Assembly: GCA_002256055.1 (NCBI GenBank)
Contig: NKIE01000079.1
Location: 1 to 9,344, forward strand
Reading direction: 5' to 3'
Source of the DNA: Pseudomonas sp. PGPPP3
Lineage (GTDB): Bacteria > Pseudomonadota > Gammaproteobacteria > Pseudomonadales > Pseudomonadaceae
DNA: 9,344 nt
Below the pieces are notes generated by a model. It worked only from the letters and a program-made list of their open reading frames with translations, was not told where the DNA came from and ran no database searches. Of the stretch, positions 1 through 6,260 are shown one piece after another (positions within the stretch are counted from its first letter, which is position 1; each line of letters begins with the position of its first letter). The position numbers and the translations under genes are program-made.

Positions 1-861
1 TTGAGGACATCTACCTCGGCAATGGCGTGTCTGAACTGATCGTGATGGCCATGCAGGCGCTGCTCAACAACGGCGATGAAGTGCTGATCCCGGCCCCCGA
101 CTACCCGCTGTGGACGGCCGCCGTGGCCCTGTCCGGTGGCAACCCGGTGCACTACCTATGCGACGAGCAGGCCGGCTGGTTCCCTGACATTGCCGACATG
201 CGCGCCAAGATCACCCCCAACACCAAGGCCCTGGTGCTGATCAACCCGAACAACCCCACCGGCGCTGTGTACTCCAAAGAAGATTCTCTACGATGACGCC
301 GTGCACATCTGCACCGCCTCACTGGCGCCGGACGTGCTGTGCCTGACCTTCAACGGCCTGTCCAAGTCCTACCGCATCGCCGGCTTCCGCTCTGGCTGGG
401 TGGCCATTTCCGGGCCCAAGCACAAAGCGCAAAGCTACATCGAAGGCATCGATATCCTCGCCAACATGCGCCTGTGCGCCAACGTGCCGAGCCAGCATGC
501 GATCCAGACAGCCCTCGGCGGCTACCAGAGCATCAACGACCTGGTGCTGCCCAACGGCCGCCTGCTGGAGCAGCGCAACCGCACCTGGGAGCTACTCAAC
601 AACATCCCTGGCGTCAGCTGCGTGAAGCCCATGGGCGCGTTGTATGCCTTCCCGAAGATCGATCCGAAGGTCTGCCCGATCCACAACGACGAGAAGTTCG
701 TGCTCGACCTGCTGCTCTCCGAGAAGCTGCTGATCGTCCAGGGCACCGCCTTCAACTGGCCGTGGCCGGATCACTTCCGCGTCGTCACCCTGCCCCGCGT
801 CGATGATCTGGAGCAGGCCATCGGCCGCATCGGCAACTTCCTCAAGACCTACAGCCAGTAA
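1..861 (+). pseudogene. alaA: AlaA-type alanine aminotransferase, 5'-truncated by the window and broken by an internal deletion/frameshift
   Basis: This is a class I/II PLP-dependent aminotransferase of the AlaA (YfbQ) type, which makes alanine from pyruvate using glutamate in the cytoplasm. The reading frame enters the window open (codons from position 3, EDIYLGNGVSELIV). It continues through the PLP-phosphate and substrate region (PAPDYPLW, NPNNPTGAVYSKE) and then hits TGA at 294-296. Homologous sequence resumes one frame over from about 283 (ILYDDAVHIC) and ends at TAA 859-861, including the Schiff-base lysine in NGLSKSYR and the C-terminal GTAFNWPWPDHFR. Compared from memory with E. coli AlaA and Pseudomonas homologues, about 24 residues are absent between SKE and ILYDD. 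These include the DEIYD segment, whose Asp and Tyr contact the PLP ring. A 71-nt loss at about 281-283 explains both the gap and the frameshift. If real, the product is inactive; an assembly or sequencing error is possible. The family call is firm. Confidence 0.88.
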
Positions 862-867
862 CGCCCA

Positions 868-898
868 CAGCTGGCCACTCCACGCGGGTGGCCAGCTG
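868..898 (+). terminator. Hairpin after the aminotransferase gene, probable weak terminator
   Basis: A perfect 11-bp inverted repeat (CAGCTGGCCAC at 868-878, GTGGCCAGCTG at 888-898) with a 9-nt loop starts seven bases after the TAA stop. No T tract follows, so it may act as a Rho-independent terminator only weakly, or as an mRNA 3'-end stabiliser. It lies before the next gene's start at 947. Confidence 0.5.
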
Positions 899-946
899 AC
901 GCGGACACGGCACTCGATCCTCACGACGGCAAGGCGCGCAACAGTC

Positions 947-1396
947 ATGGACCTGCAGATCGACGATTTCTACAAAGATGCCGCCGCCGGCATGCTCCTG
1001 CTCTACCAGAGCTTCCCGCGCAAAATCGGTCTGTATGTTGAAGACCTGATTGGCCGCGAAGAGCCCGACGAGTTTGGCCTGCCCACCCCGCGCCACCAGA
1101 GCTGCCTGGGCACCCTGTTGTGGCTGGCCGAGGAAGGCTATATCCGCTTCGACAGCACCATCGGCTATGACGCCCTGGACCAGGCCACCCTCAGCGAAAA
1201 AGGCTTTCTGCGCCTATCACGCGGCCTGCCCCACGCCATTGCTGAGGGCGAGCCTGTGCCACCCAGCGTACGCCGCGTGCAAGCCACCCTCGCGTATCAG
1301 CTGCGTGAAGCCCTCAGCAGTCGGCAAAGCGAGCGCGTGGTGCGCCTCACTCGCCAACTGTTTACCAGCACACTGAACGGCAACGACACAGTTTGA
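947..1396 (+). CDS. Small conserved protein of unknown function (149 aa), possible winged-helix fold
   Basis: This gene encodes a soluble 149-residue protein with no signal peptide or membrane segment. I chose ATG 947 because the protein start MDLQIDDFYKDAA follows cleanly, while the frame upstream reads through the hairpin region into the aminotransferase tail. The Shine-Dalgarno is weak (AAGG about 13 nt upstream). Residues 49-92 (RHQSCLGTLLWLAEEGYIRF, then a turn and ATLSEKGFLRLSRG) have the helix, helix, short strand and helix rhythm of a winged helix. The rest is helical and charged. The position next to the aminotransferase and htpX matches an unnamed conserved gene that I recall there in P. 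aeruginosa (PA2829). There is no function that I can name. A small transcription-associated or adaptor protein is only a guess from the shape. Confidence 0.8.
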   Translation: MDLQIDDFYKDAAAGMLLLYQSFPRKIGLYVEDLIGREEPDEFGLPTPRHQSCLGTLLWLAEEGYIRFDSTIGYDALDQATLSEKGFLRLSRGLPHAIAEGEPVPPSVRRVQATLAYQLREALSSRQSERVVRLTRQLFTSTLNGNDTV

Positions 1397-1408
1397 AATA
1401 GTCCCCAG

Positions 1409-1441
1409 GTTGAATCCACAGGGGCCCCACCCGTATATAAG
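1409..1441 (+). promoter_or_regulatory. Candidate htpX promoter, heat-shock (RpoH)-like
   Basis: GTTGAA (1409-1414), a 14-nt spacer and ACCCGTATA (1429-1437) resemble the RpoH consensus CTTGAA-N13/14-CCCCATNTA in spacing and partly in sequence. The same DNA can be read as a sigma-70 promoter: TTGAAT (1410-1415), 18 nt, TATATA (1434-1439). Either reading places the transcription start about 75-80 nt before htpX, which is a heat-shock gene in other bacteria. The assignment comes from motif inspection only. Confidence 0.35.
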
Positions 1442-1525
1442 CCGCTGTAAACCGGGTATTGCGCACTGAGCCCTGCCAGCCGCGCACCCGCCCGAACTGT
1501 TTATTTCAAGGAGACTGCTTCAACC

Positions 1526-2398
1526 ATGATGCGCATTCTGTTGTTCCTGGCCACCAACATGGCGGTGCTGATCATCGCCAGCATCACCCTCAAGCTCCTG
1601 GGTGTGGACCGTTTTACCGGGCAGAACTACGGCAGCCTTCTGGTCTACTGTGCCGTGTTCGGCTTTGCCGGCTCGCTGATTTCGCTATTCCTCTCCAAGT
1701 GGATGGCGAAGATGAGCACCGGCACACAGATCATCACCCAGCCGCGCACCCGCCACGAACAGTGGCTGATGCAGACCGTGGCCGAACTGGCCCGCGATGC
1801 CGGGATCAAGATGCCAGAAGTCGGTATCTTCCCGGCCTACGAGTCCAATGCTTTTGCCACCGGCTGGAACAAGAACGACGCCCTTGTGGCCGTCAGCCAG
1901 GGCCTGTTGGAGCGTTTCTCGCCCGATGAAGTCAAGGCTGTACTGGCTCACGAAATCGGCCACGTGGCCAATGGCGACATGGTTACTCTGGCGCTGATCC
2001 AGGGCGTGGTGAACACCTTCGTGATGTTCTTCGCACGCATCTTCGGCAATTTCGTCGACAAGGTGATCCTGAAAAACGAAGACGGCCCCGGCATTGGCTA
2101 CTTCGTGGCGACCATTTTTGCCGAGCTGGTACTGGGCATTCTGGCCAGCATCATCGTCATGTGGTTCTCGCGTAAACGCGAGTTCAAAGCCGACGAAGCC
2201 GGCGCCCGCCTGGCTGGCACCAACGCCATGATTGGCGCCCTGCAACGCCTGCGTGCAGAACAGGAAGTGCCGGTGCAGATGCCTTCAAGCCTCACCGCTT
2301 TCGGCATCAATGGCGGCCTCAAGCACGGCCTGGCTGGCCTGCTGATGACTCACCCTCCGCTGGAAGACCGTATCCGCGCCCTGCAACAGCGCGGCTAA
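1526..2398 (+). CDS. htpX: HtpX, heat-shock membrane zinc metalloprotease (M48B)
   Basis: HtpX is an integral inner-membrane zinc endopeptidase that works with FtsH in quality control of damaged membrane proteins. The 290-residue length fits the family. Hydrophobic segments lie at about 4-24, 36-55, 155-175 and 192-214. The zinc-protease signature [11 protein letters not shown] gives ligands His142 and His146 and catalytic Glu143. [10 protein letters not shown] supplies the third ligand, probably Glu219, in the ExxAD-like motif. The cytosolic loop with [15 protein letters not shown] is typical of the family. The start is ATG 1526 (MMRILLF), as in Pseudomonas homologues. AAGGAG at 1508-1513 is a good Shine-Dalgarno sequence at a slightly long spacing of 12 nt; the second ATG (1529) cannot be excluded. 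The gene appears to be transcribed alone and ends at a strong terminator. In P. aeruginosa I recall a carboxypeptidase-like gene between htpX and tpm; none is present here. Confidence 0.97.
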   Translation: MMRILLFLATNMAVLIIASITLKLLGVDRFTGQNYGSLLVYCAVFGFAGSLISLFLSKWMAKMSTGTQIITQPRTRHEQWLMQTVAELARDAGIKMPEVGIFPAYESNAFATGWNKNDALVAVSQGLLERFSPDEVKAVLAHEIGHVANGDMVTLALIQGVVNTFVMFFARIFGNFVDKVILKNEDGPGIGYFVATIFAELVLGILASIIVMWFSRKREFKADEAGARLAGTNAMIGALQRLRAEQEVPVQMPSSLTAFGINGGLKHGLAGLLMTHPPLEDRIRALQQRG

Positions 2399-2412
2399 AC
2401 GCCAGCAGCAAG

Positions 2413-2443
2413 AAAAAGGGCGACCCATAGGTCGCCCTTTTTT
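2413..2443. terminator. Bidirectional Rho-independent terminator between htpX and tpm
   Basis: GGGCGACC (2418-2425) pairs with GGTCGCCC (2430-2437) around a CATA loop. A run of five A lies on the left and six T (2438-2443) on the right. A U tract therefore follows the stem on both strands, so it can terminate htpX from the left and the convergent tpm, whose stop is at 2446-2448, from the right. Confidence 0.92.
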
Positions 2444-2445
2444 GT

Positions 2446-3105
2446 TTAACGCTTGCGCAGCCGATACGCCCGCTCATACAGCCGCGTCAGACCGCGCTGC
2501 AAGAACCGCCAGTTCTGCCCCAGCACATCCGCCTGTTCCAGCAGCTCACATGCCCACTGTTGCTCCGTGAGCAGCTGCGACACCAAAGGCTCATCCACCG
2601 CAAAGGGCGGACCGCTCATCTCGGCCTGCGGGTAATCCAGGGTCACCAGTAGCCCAGCACAACCACTCGGCAGGATAGCCGCGAGATGCGCCGCATAACG
2701 CTCACGCATGCCCTCTGGCAAGGCGATCAGCGCCGCCCGGTCATACAGGCCGGCACACGCCGCCACATCGGCAGCTTGCAGCGCGAAGAAATCGCCGCAC
2801 AGCAGTTCGACGGCGCCGGCCCGATAACGGCGAAAAGCGCCGTACTGATCAACCTCCGGGGTCAGCTCCTGCTCGGCAAAAAACGCGATCACGGCACTTT
2901 CCGCCAGCTCAACGCCCACCACCCGATAGCCCTGACCCGCCAGCCAGGCCATATCCAGCGACTTGCCACACAAGGGCACCAGCACCTGCGCGCCCGCCAC
3001 CAACCCCAGGTCAGGCCAATGGCGCTGCAAATAAGGGTTTACCTCACGCAGATGAAAGCCGATTTCGTTGCGCGCCCAGCGCTCCTGCCAAAAATCTTCG
3101 TGCAC
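2446..3105 (-). CDS. tpm: Thiopurine S-methyltransferase (chalcogen methyltransferase)
   Basis: This is a SAM-dependent TPMT-family enzyme. Bacterial members methylate thiopurines and also selenium and tellurium oxyanion derivatives, and have been linked to tellurite resistance in pseudomonads. The 219-residue length fits. Visible features are the family N-terminus [18 protein letters not shown] motif I ([11 protein letters not shown], about 41-51), [11 protein letters not shown] (62-72) ending the second strand, [10 protein letters not shown] (121-130), LVTLDYPQ (153-160) and GPPFAV (165-170). I chose GTG at 3103-3105 ([10 protein letters not shown]). It lies 5 nt after a GAGG Shine-Dalgarno (3111-3114) and matches homologues beginning with Met-His. 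A GTG two codons upstream (3109-3111) overlaps that Shine-Dalgarno and is less likely. The gene is convergent with htpX and divergent from the dioxygenase, sharing a short 98-bp upstream region. Confidence 0.95.
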   Translation of the reverse strand: MHEDFWQERWARNEIGFHLREVNPYLQRHWPDLGLVAGAQVLVPLCGKSLDMAWLAGQGYRVVGVELAESAVIAFFAEQELTPEVDQYGAFRRYRAGAVELLCGDFFALQAADVAACAGLYDRAALIALPEGMRERYAAHLAAILPSGCAGLLVTLDYPQAEMSGPPFAVDEPLVSQLLTEQQWACELLEQADVLGQNWRFLQRGLTRLYERAYRLRKR

Positions 3106-3119
3106 AAGCACCTCACAAA

Positions 3120-3148
3120 TTCGATCAAAAAGGCCAGAAATTTATACT
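3120..3148 (+). promoter_or_regulatory. Candidate promoter of the dioxygenase gene
   Basis: TATACT (3143-3148) is a good sigma-70 -10 box. TTCGAT (3120-3125) is a poor -35 box at 17-nt spacing, which would suit an activated promoter. The start would fall inside the palindrome at 3147-3166. On the opposite strand TATAAA overlaps the same place and could serve tpm. Motif inspection only. Confidence 0.4.
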
Positions 3149-3166
3149 GGATATCGATATATCCAG
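3147..3166. promoter_or_regulatory. Palindromic candidate operator between tpm and the dioxygenase
   Basis: CTGGATAT (3147-3154), CGAT and ATATCCAG (3159-3166) form a perfect 8-bp-arm inverted repeat with a 4-nt centre, 37 nt before the dioxygenase start. It overlaps the end of the candidate -10 box and the expected transcription start, which is a repressor-like position. The AT-rich core contrasts with the GC-rich surroundings. No regulator gene is adjacent, so the binding protein is unknown. Confidence 0.5.
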
Positions 3167-3203
3167 GACTGAAGATGGGGCCATTGTCACTCAGGAAACC
3201 ACC

Positions 3204-3971
3204 ATGTTACCCAGCCTGTTTATCTCCCACGGCTCCCCCATGCTGGCGCTACAGCCCGGCGCCAGCGGTGTCGCACTGAGTCAGCTGGCCGCCGATTTAC
3301 CCAAACCTACGGCGATCCTGCTGGTCTCGGCGCACTGGGAAAGCTCAGATCTGCGCGTCAGCGGCGCCAGCCAACCGGCCACTCTGCACGACTTTGGCGG
3401 TTTCCCGGCGCCACTCTATCAAATTCAGTACCCGGCACCCGGCTCGCCCGCCCTCGCCGACCAGGTTGTCGAATTGCTGGCCGAGGCCGGTTTGGTGGCA
3501 CAGATTGATCCAACCCGTCCGCTGGATCACGGCGCCTGGGTGCCACTGTCGCTGCTGTACCCGCAGGCCGATATACCGGTGGTGCAATTGTCGCTGCCGA
3601 GCCGACTCGGACCCGCCCTGCAAAACCGCATCGGTCACTGCTTGAGCGTGTTGCGCCGCCAGGGCGTGCTGCTGATTGGCTCCGGTAGCATCACCCATAA
3701 CCTTGGCGAGCTGGACTGGCACGCCGGCCCACAAACCATCACCCCCTGGGCCAAGGACTTCCGCGACTGGATAGTTGAGCACCTAGAACATGGCGACGAG
3801 GCAGCCCTGCTGGATTACCGCCGCCAAGCGCCACACGCCCAGCGCAACCACCCCAGCGACGAGCACCTGTTGCCGCTGTTCTTCGCCCGTGCCGCCGGTG
3901 AGCGGTTCAGCCTGGTGCATCAAGGCTTTACCTATGGCGCCCTGGGCATGGACATCTACCGCTTCGACTAG
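3204..3971 (+). CDS. Class III extradiol dioxygenase, LigB/DODA type (YgiD-like)
   Basis: This is a 255-residue cytoplasmic member of the LigB superfamily, single-domain DODA type, which includes plant 4,5-DOPA dioxygenases and E. coli YgiD. These enzymes open catechol rings using a mononuclear metal. Histidines sit in the conserved places: His9 (FISHGSP), His44 (VSAHWE), His109 (PLDHGAWVPL), His165 (GSITHNLG), and His216 and His221 (NHPSDEHLLPL). In the family, those equivalent to His9, His44 and His221 are expected to hold the metal, with another acting in catalysis. ATG 3204 follows an AGGA Shine-Dalgarno (3193-3196). The natural substrate cannot be read from sequence; an aromatic catechol is expected. 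It appears to be a single-gene unit under its own promoter and candidate operator. Its TAG stop lies in the CTAG that borders the downstream repeat element. Confidence 0.93.
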   Translation: MLPSLFISHGSPMLALQPGASGVALSQLAADLPKPTAILLVSAHWESSDLRVSGASQPATLHDFGGFPAPLYQIQYPAPGSPALADQVVELLAEAGLVAQIDPTRPLDHGAWVPLSLLYPQADIPVVQLSLPSRLGPALQNRIGHCLSVLRRQGVLLIGSGSITHNLGELDWHAGPQTITPWAKDFRDWIVEHLEHGDEAALLDYRRQAPHAQRNHPSDEHLLPLFFARAAGERFSLVHQGFTYGALGMDIYRFD

Positions 3972-4115
3972 CAGGCTGTTGAAAAACTACCTGCGTTGGC
4001 AATCCTGCGTTAAAAACAGGCTCGGAATGCTCATTTACAGCTCGTAAACTCTGCTTCCTCGCCTGTTTTTGCCTTGCCCTGCCTGCCTCGCCTACGTTTC
4101 TCAACAGCCTGCTAG
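3968..4115. mobile_element. 148-bp fold-back repeat with CTAG ends, MITE-like
   Basis: The ends are perfect 15-bp inverted repeats: CTAGCAGGCTGTTGA at 3968-3982 and TCAACAGCCTGCTAG at 4101-4115. Inside, the two halves keep pairing imperfectly: AAAAACAGGC near 4013 pairs with GCCTGTTTTT near 4072, and TTTACAGC/GCTCGTAAA lie at the centre. The whole element is therefore one long imperfect palindrome with no coding capacity. Because CTAG is its own complement, the outer CTAG copies can equally be a 4-bp target duplication. I recall near-identical intergenic repeats in other Pseudomonas genomes, but that is memory, not a search. It is probably a non-autonomous element mobilised by a transposase elsewhere. 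CTAG duplication is known for IS870-like elements of the IS5/IS427 group. Alternatively it is a REP-like structured repeat. Its first bases contain the TAG stop of the dioxygenase. Confidence 0.75.
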
Positions 4116-4144
4116 CCCAGTGTTTTAAGCACCACGCAGAAACG

Positions 4145-4174
4145 AAAAAGCCCCGCACTAGGCGGGGCTTTTTT
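4145..4174. terminator. Bidirectional Rho-independent terminator
   Basis: GCCCCGC (4150-4156) pairs with GCGGGGC (4162-4168) around ACTAG, with five A before and six T (4169-4174) after. It lies just beyond the helicase stop codon (4187-4189, - strand) and downstream of the dioxygenase and its repeat, so it can end transcription from both sides. Confidence 0.93.
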
Positions 4175-4186
4175 AGTTAGCGCGAA

Positions 4187-5872
4187 TTAATCTTCGCGAT
4201 AACGACGCAGCTTCAACTGCTTGCCAGCAACACGGGTGTCCTTCAGCTTGCCGAGCAGACGGTCAAGACCCTCTTCCGGCAGCTCGACCAGACTGAAGCT
4301 TTCACGCACCTGGATACGACCGATGGCTTCACGCGCCAGGCCGCCTTCGTTAAGGATGGCACCCAGCAGGTTCTTGGCGGCGATACCGTCACGCAGACCC
4401 AACGCGGTACGGCAACGGGCACGGCCTTCAGCCAATGGCATCGGCGCACGACGCTCACGCGGCTCGCCACGTTCGCTGCGCTCGGAACGCTCACCGCTGC
4501 GCTCAGGACGATCACCACGCGGTGCGCCATTCGGCACCAGCGGCTGCTCGCGCTCCACTTCAGCCAGGGTCAGCGCCTGGCCATTGGTGGCCTTGCGCAG
4601 CAGGGCAGCAGCCAGGGCACGCGGCGTGCAACCGATGTCGGCAGTCAGACGATCAAGCAGATCACCATGGCTGGCTTCAGCATCAGCCACCAACGGCGCC
4701 AGGCTGTTGGTCAGTTTCTTGATGCGTGCAGTCAGTACGGCAGCGGCGTCCGGCAGACGTACTTCAGCAACTTTCTGCCCAGTTACACGCTCGATTACCT
4801 GCAGCATGCGACGCTCACGCGGCGTTACCAGCAGCAGTGCGCGACCGGTACGGCCGGCACGGCCGGTACGGCCGATACGGTGCACGTAGGATTCCGGGTC
4901 ATACGGCATGTCCACGTTCATTACGTGGGTGATGCGCGGCACGTCCAGACCACGAGCTGCCACGTCGGTCGCAACCACGATGTCCAGACGGCCATCTTTC
5001 AGCGACTCGATAACGCGCTCACGCTGGTTCTGGGCGATGTCACCGTTCAGTGCAGCTGCCTTATAGCCTTTGGCTTCCAGCGCCGAAGCGAGGTCCAGGG
5101 TGGCTTGCTTGGTACGCACAAATGCGATCAGGGCGTCGAACTCTTCCACTTCCAGCAAACGCAGAACCGCGGAAACCTTCTGGTCAGCGTGAACCATCAG
5201 GTGAGCCTGCTCGATAGCAGTCACTGTCTGGGTCTTGGTTTCAACTTTTACGTGCTTCGGGTTGCGCAGGTGCTTTTCAGCAATGGCGCGAATCGAGTGC
5301 GGCAAGGTGGCCGAGAACAGTACAGTCTGACGCTCAGCCGGGATGCCCTTGAAGATCACTTCGAGGTCGTCCATAAAGCCCAGCTTGAGCATTTCGTCCG
5401 CTTCGTCGAGGACCAGGTGGCGCACGGTCGACAGGACTTTCTCGTCGCGGCGCATGTGATCAACCAGACGACCCGGGGTGGCGACAATGATCTGTGCGCC
5501 GTTACGGATAGCTTTCAGCTGCGGGCCCATTGGGGCGCCACCGTAGACAGCAATCACATTTACGCCGGGCATTTGCTTGGCGTAGGTTTCAAAGGCGCTG
5601 GCAACCTGCAGGGCCAACTCGCGAGTTGGCGCCAGGATCAGGGCTTGCGGCTCACGCTTGGCCGGATCGATACGACTCAGGATTGGCAGAGCGAAGGCGG
5701 CGGTTTTACCGGTACCCGTCTGGGCCTGGCCGATCATATCTTCGCCAGCCAGGATCACCGGAATCGACATAGCCTGAATCGCCGACGGCTCTTCATAGCC
5801 AGTCGCGATGACGGCAGCAAGAATATTGGGGTGAAGTTCGAGTGCGGCGAAGCCGCCGATTACTTGGGTCAT
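4187..5872 (-). CDS. deaD: DEAD-box ATP-dependent RNA helicase, CsdA/DeaD-like
   Basis: This RNA helicase unwinds structured RNA, typically in ribosome assembly, mRNA decay and cold adaptation. The 561-residue protein has all the core motifs: Q motif (Phe8 and GYEEPSAIQ, 25-33), Walker A AQTGTGKT (50-57), PTREL (82-86), TPGR (132-135), DEAD (156-159), SAT (187-189), ATDVAARGLD (301-310) and HRIGRTGRAGR (331-341). A charged Arg/Glu/Ser-rich linker (about 450-475) leads to a C-terminal RRM-like domain (about 484-554) of the DbpA/CsdA kind, ending KLRRYRED. I chose ATG 5870-5872 (MTQVIGGF) because homologues begin this way and GAGG lies 7 nt upstream; the frame stays open another 73 codons upstream. 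An in-frame ATG at 5903-5905 would add 11 residues. The start codon sits in a hairpin (see 5870-5906). The symbol is by family; paralogues such as RhlE or DbpA are less likely. Confidence 0.95.
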   Translation of the reverse strand: MTQVIGGFAALELHPNILAAVIATGYEEPSAIQAMSIPVILAGEDMIGQAQTGTGKTAAFALPILSRIDPAKREPQALILAPTRELALQVASAFETYAKQMPGVNVIAVYGGAPMGPQLKAIRNGAQIIVATPGRLVDHMRRDEKVLSTVRHLVLDEADEMLKLGFMDDLEVIFKGIPAERQTVLFSATLPHSIRAIAEKHLRNPKHVKVETKTQTVTAIEQAHLMVHADQKVSAVLRLLEVEEFDALIAFVRTKQATLDLASALEAKGYKAAALNGDIAQNQRERVIESLKDGRLDIVVATDVAARGLDVPRITHVMNVDMPYDPESYVHRIGRTGRAGRTGRALLLVTPRERRMLQVIERVTGQKVAEVRLPDAAAVLTARIKKLTNSLAPLVADAEASHGDLLDRLTADIGCTPRALAAALLRKATNGQALTLAEVEREQPLVPNGAPRGDRPERSGERSERSERGEPRERRAPMPLAEGRARCRTALGLRDGIAAKNLLGAILNEGGLAREAIGRIQVRESFSLVELPEEGLDRLLGKLKDTRVAGKQLKLRRYRED

Positions 5873-5906
5873 GGGTCTGCCTCTAGTGCATCCGCAAAGA
5901 CCCATG
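5870..5906 (-). promoter_or_regulatory. mRNA hairpin sequestering the helicase start codon
   Basis: On the mRNA (- strand) CATGGGTCT (5906-5898) is a perfect complement of AGACCCATG (5878-5870), a 9-bp stem around a 19-nt loop. The downstream arm ends with the ATG start codon itself. The Shine-Dalgarno AGAGGC (5884-5879) lies in the loop, directly beside the stem. Such a structure could limit initiation and be opened by temperature, ribosomes or the helicase itself. The pairing is seen directly; the regulatory role is inferred. Confidence 0.55.
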
Positions 5907-6089
5907 TTCCAAAGCGGCACATGCCGTGTAAGACCCGAAGGTAACCCTGGCAGCTTTGTCGGCGAGTATTTGCGAAAACGTATTGATGAAAGAGTCGTCA
6001 GGTGGAGCCCGCTGAGCGGACAAACAGCCGAAGGGTTGGCTTCGGAAAAGTTGCACCATCTGAACGCAGCCAGGTTTTGGCCGGCGCGC

Positions 6090-6095
6090 ACTATA
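6090..6095 (-). promoter_or_regulatory. Candidate -10 box for the helicase transcript
   Basis: TATAGT on the - strand matches the sigma-70 -10 consensus at five of six positions and would start transcription near 6083, giving a leader of about 210 nt. No good -35 box is visible at 16-18 nt spacing, so this is tentative. Confidence 0.25.
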
Positions 6096-6195
6096 CCTGA
6101 AACCTTGACCTATAGGTGGGTTTTTACAAAATGCCACATCGCCAACCGCCAGACGGCGTATTTTGCCAAGCACCTGAGCTCTGCCGCGAAATCAT

Positions 6196-6225
6196 TTGCA
6201 CAACTCACTGGCCGCCAGCTATACC
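6196..6225 (+). promoter_or_regulatory. Candidate promoter of the crotonase gene
   Basis: TTGCAC (6196-6201), an 18-nt spacer and TATACC (6220-6225) make a moderate sigma-70 promoter. It would start near 6232, leaving about 29 nt before the ATG with its AGGA Shine-Dalgarno. Motif inspection only. Confidence 0.35.
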
Positions 6226-6260
6226 GGTCACACGCCTTTTACCTAGCAAGGATTACCGCC

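Larger units (their letters stand above)
5873..6260. other. 388-bp divergent intergenic region (helicase leader and crotonase promoter)
   Basis: No gene is supported here. Both the helicase frame (-) and the crotonase frame (+) stay open through much of it, but without family similarity. On the - strand, the part proximal to the helicase would be a leader of about 210 nt. It holds several hairpins: the start-codon stem (5870-5906), CGGCA/TGCCG (5914-5925) and CCGAAG/CTTCGG (6028-6045). A second AAGACCC copy at 5930-5936 (GGGTCTT in the mRNA) offers alternative pairing. The part near 6196-6225 holds a candidate crotonase promoter. Confidence 0.6.

Noticed and set aside
1459..1929. Open frame overlapping the start of htpX
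   Set aside because: It is a shadow frame rich in Arg/His/Pro, while the htpX frame has a firm family match.
2686..3279. + strand open frame opposite tpm
   Set aside because: It is antisense to a well-conserved methyltransferase and runs into the dioxygenase in a different frame.
4667..5944. Long open frame (425 codons) on the + strand opposite the helicase
   Set aside because: It is antisense to a clear DEAD-box gene with all motifs, its composition is that of a shadow frame, and it has no recognisable domains or Shine-Dalgarno.
5990..6002. Cold-box-like sequence in the helicase leader (TGACGACTC on the - strand)
   Set aside because: Only the first five bases match the E. coli cold-box consensus, which is not enough to call.
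5873..6091. 73-codon N-terminal extension of the helicase
   Set aside because: Homologues start at MTQ, the extension has no domain character, and the Shine-Dalgarno sits just before ATG 5870-5872.
5871..6260. Upstream extension of the crotonase frame by 130 codons
   Set aside because: It has no family similarity and starts inside the helicase start region. A good Shine-Dalgarno precedes ATG 6261, where the homologous protein begins.
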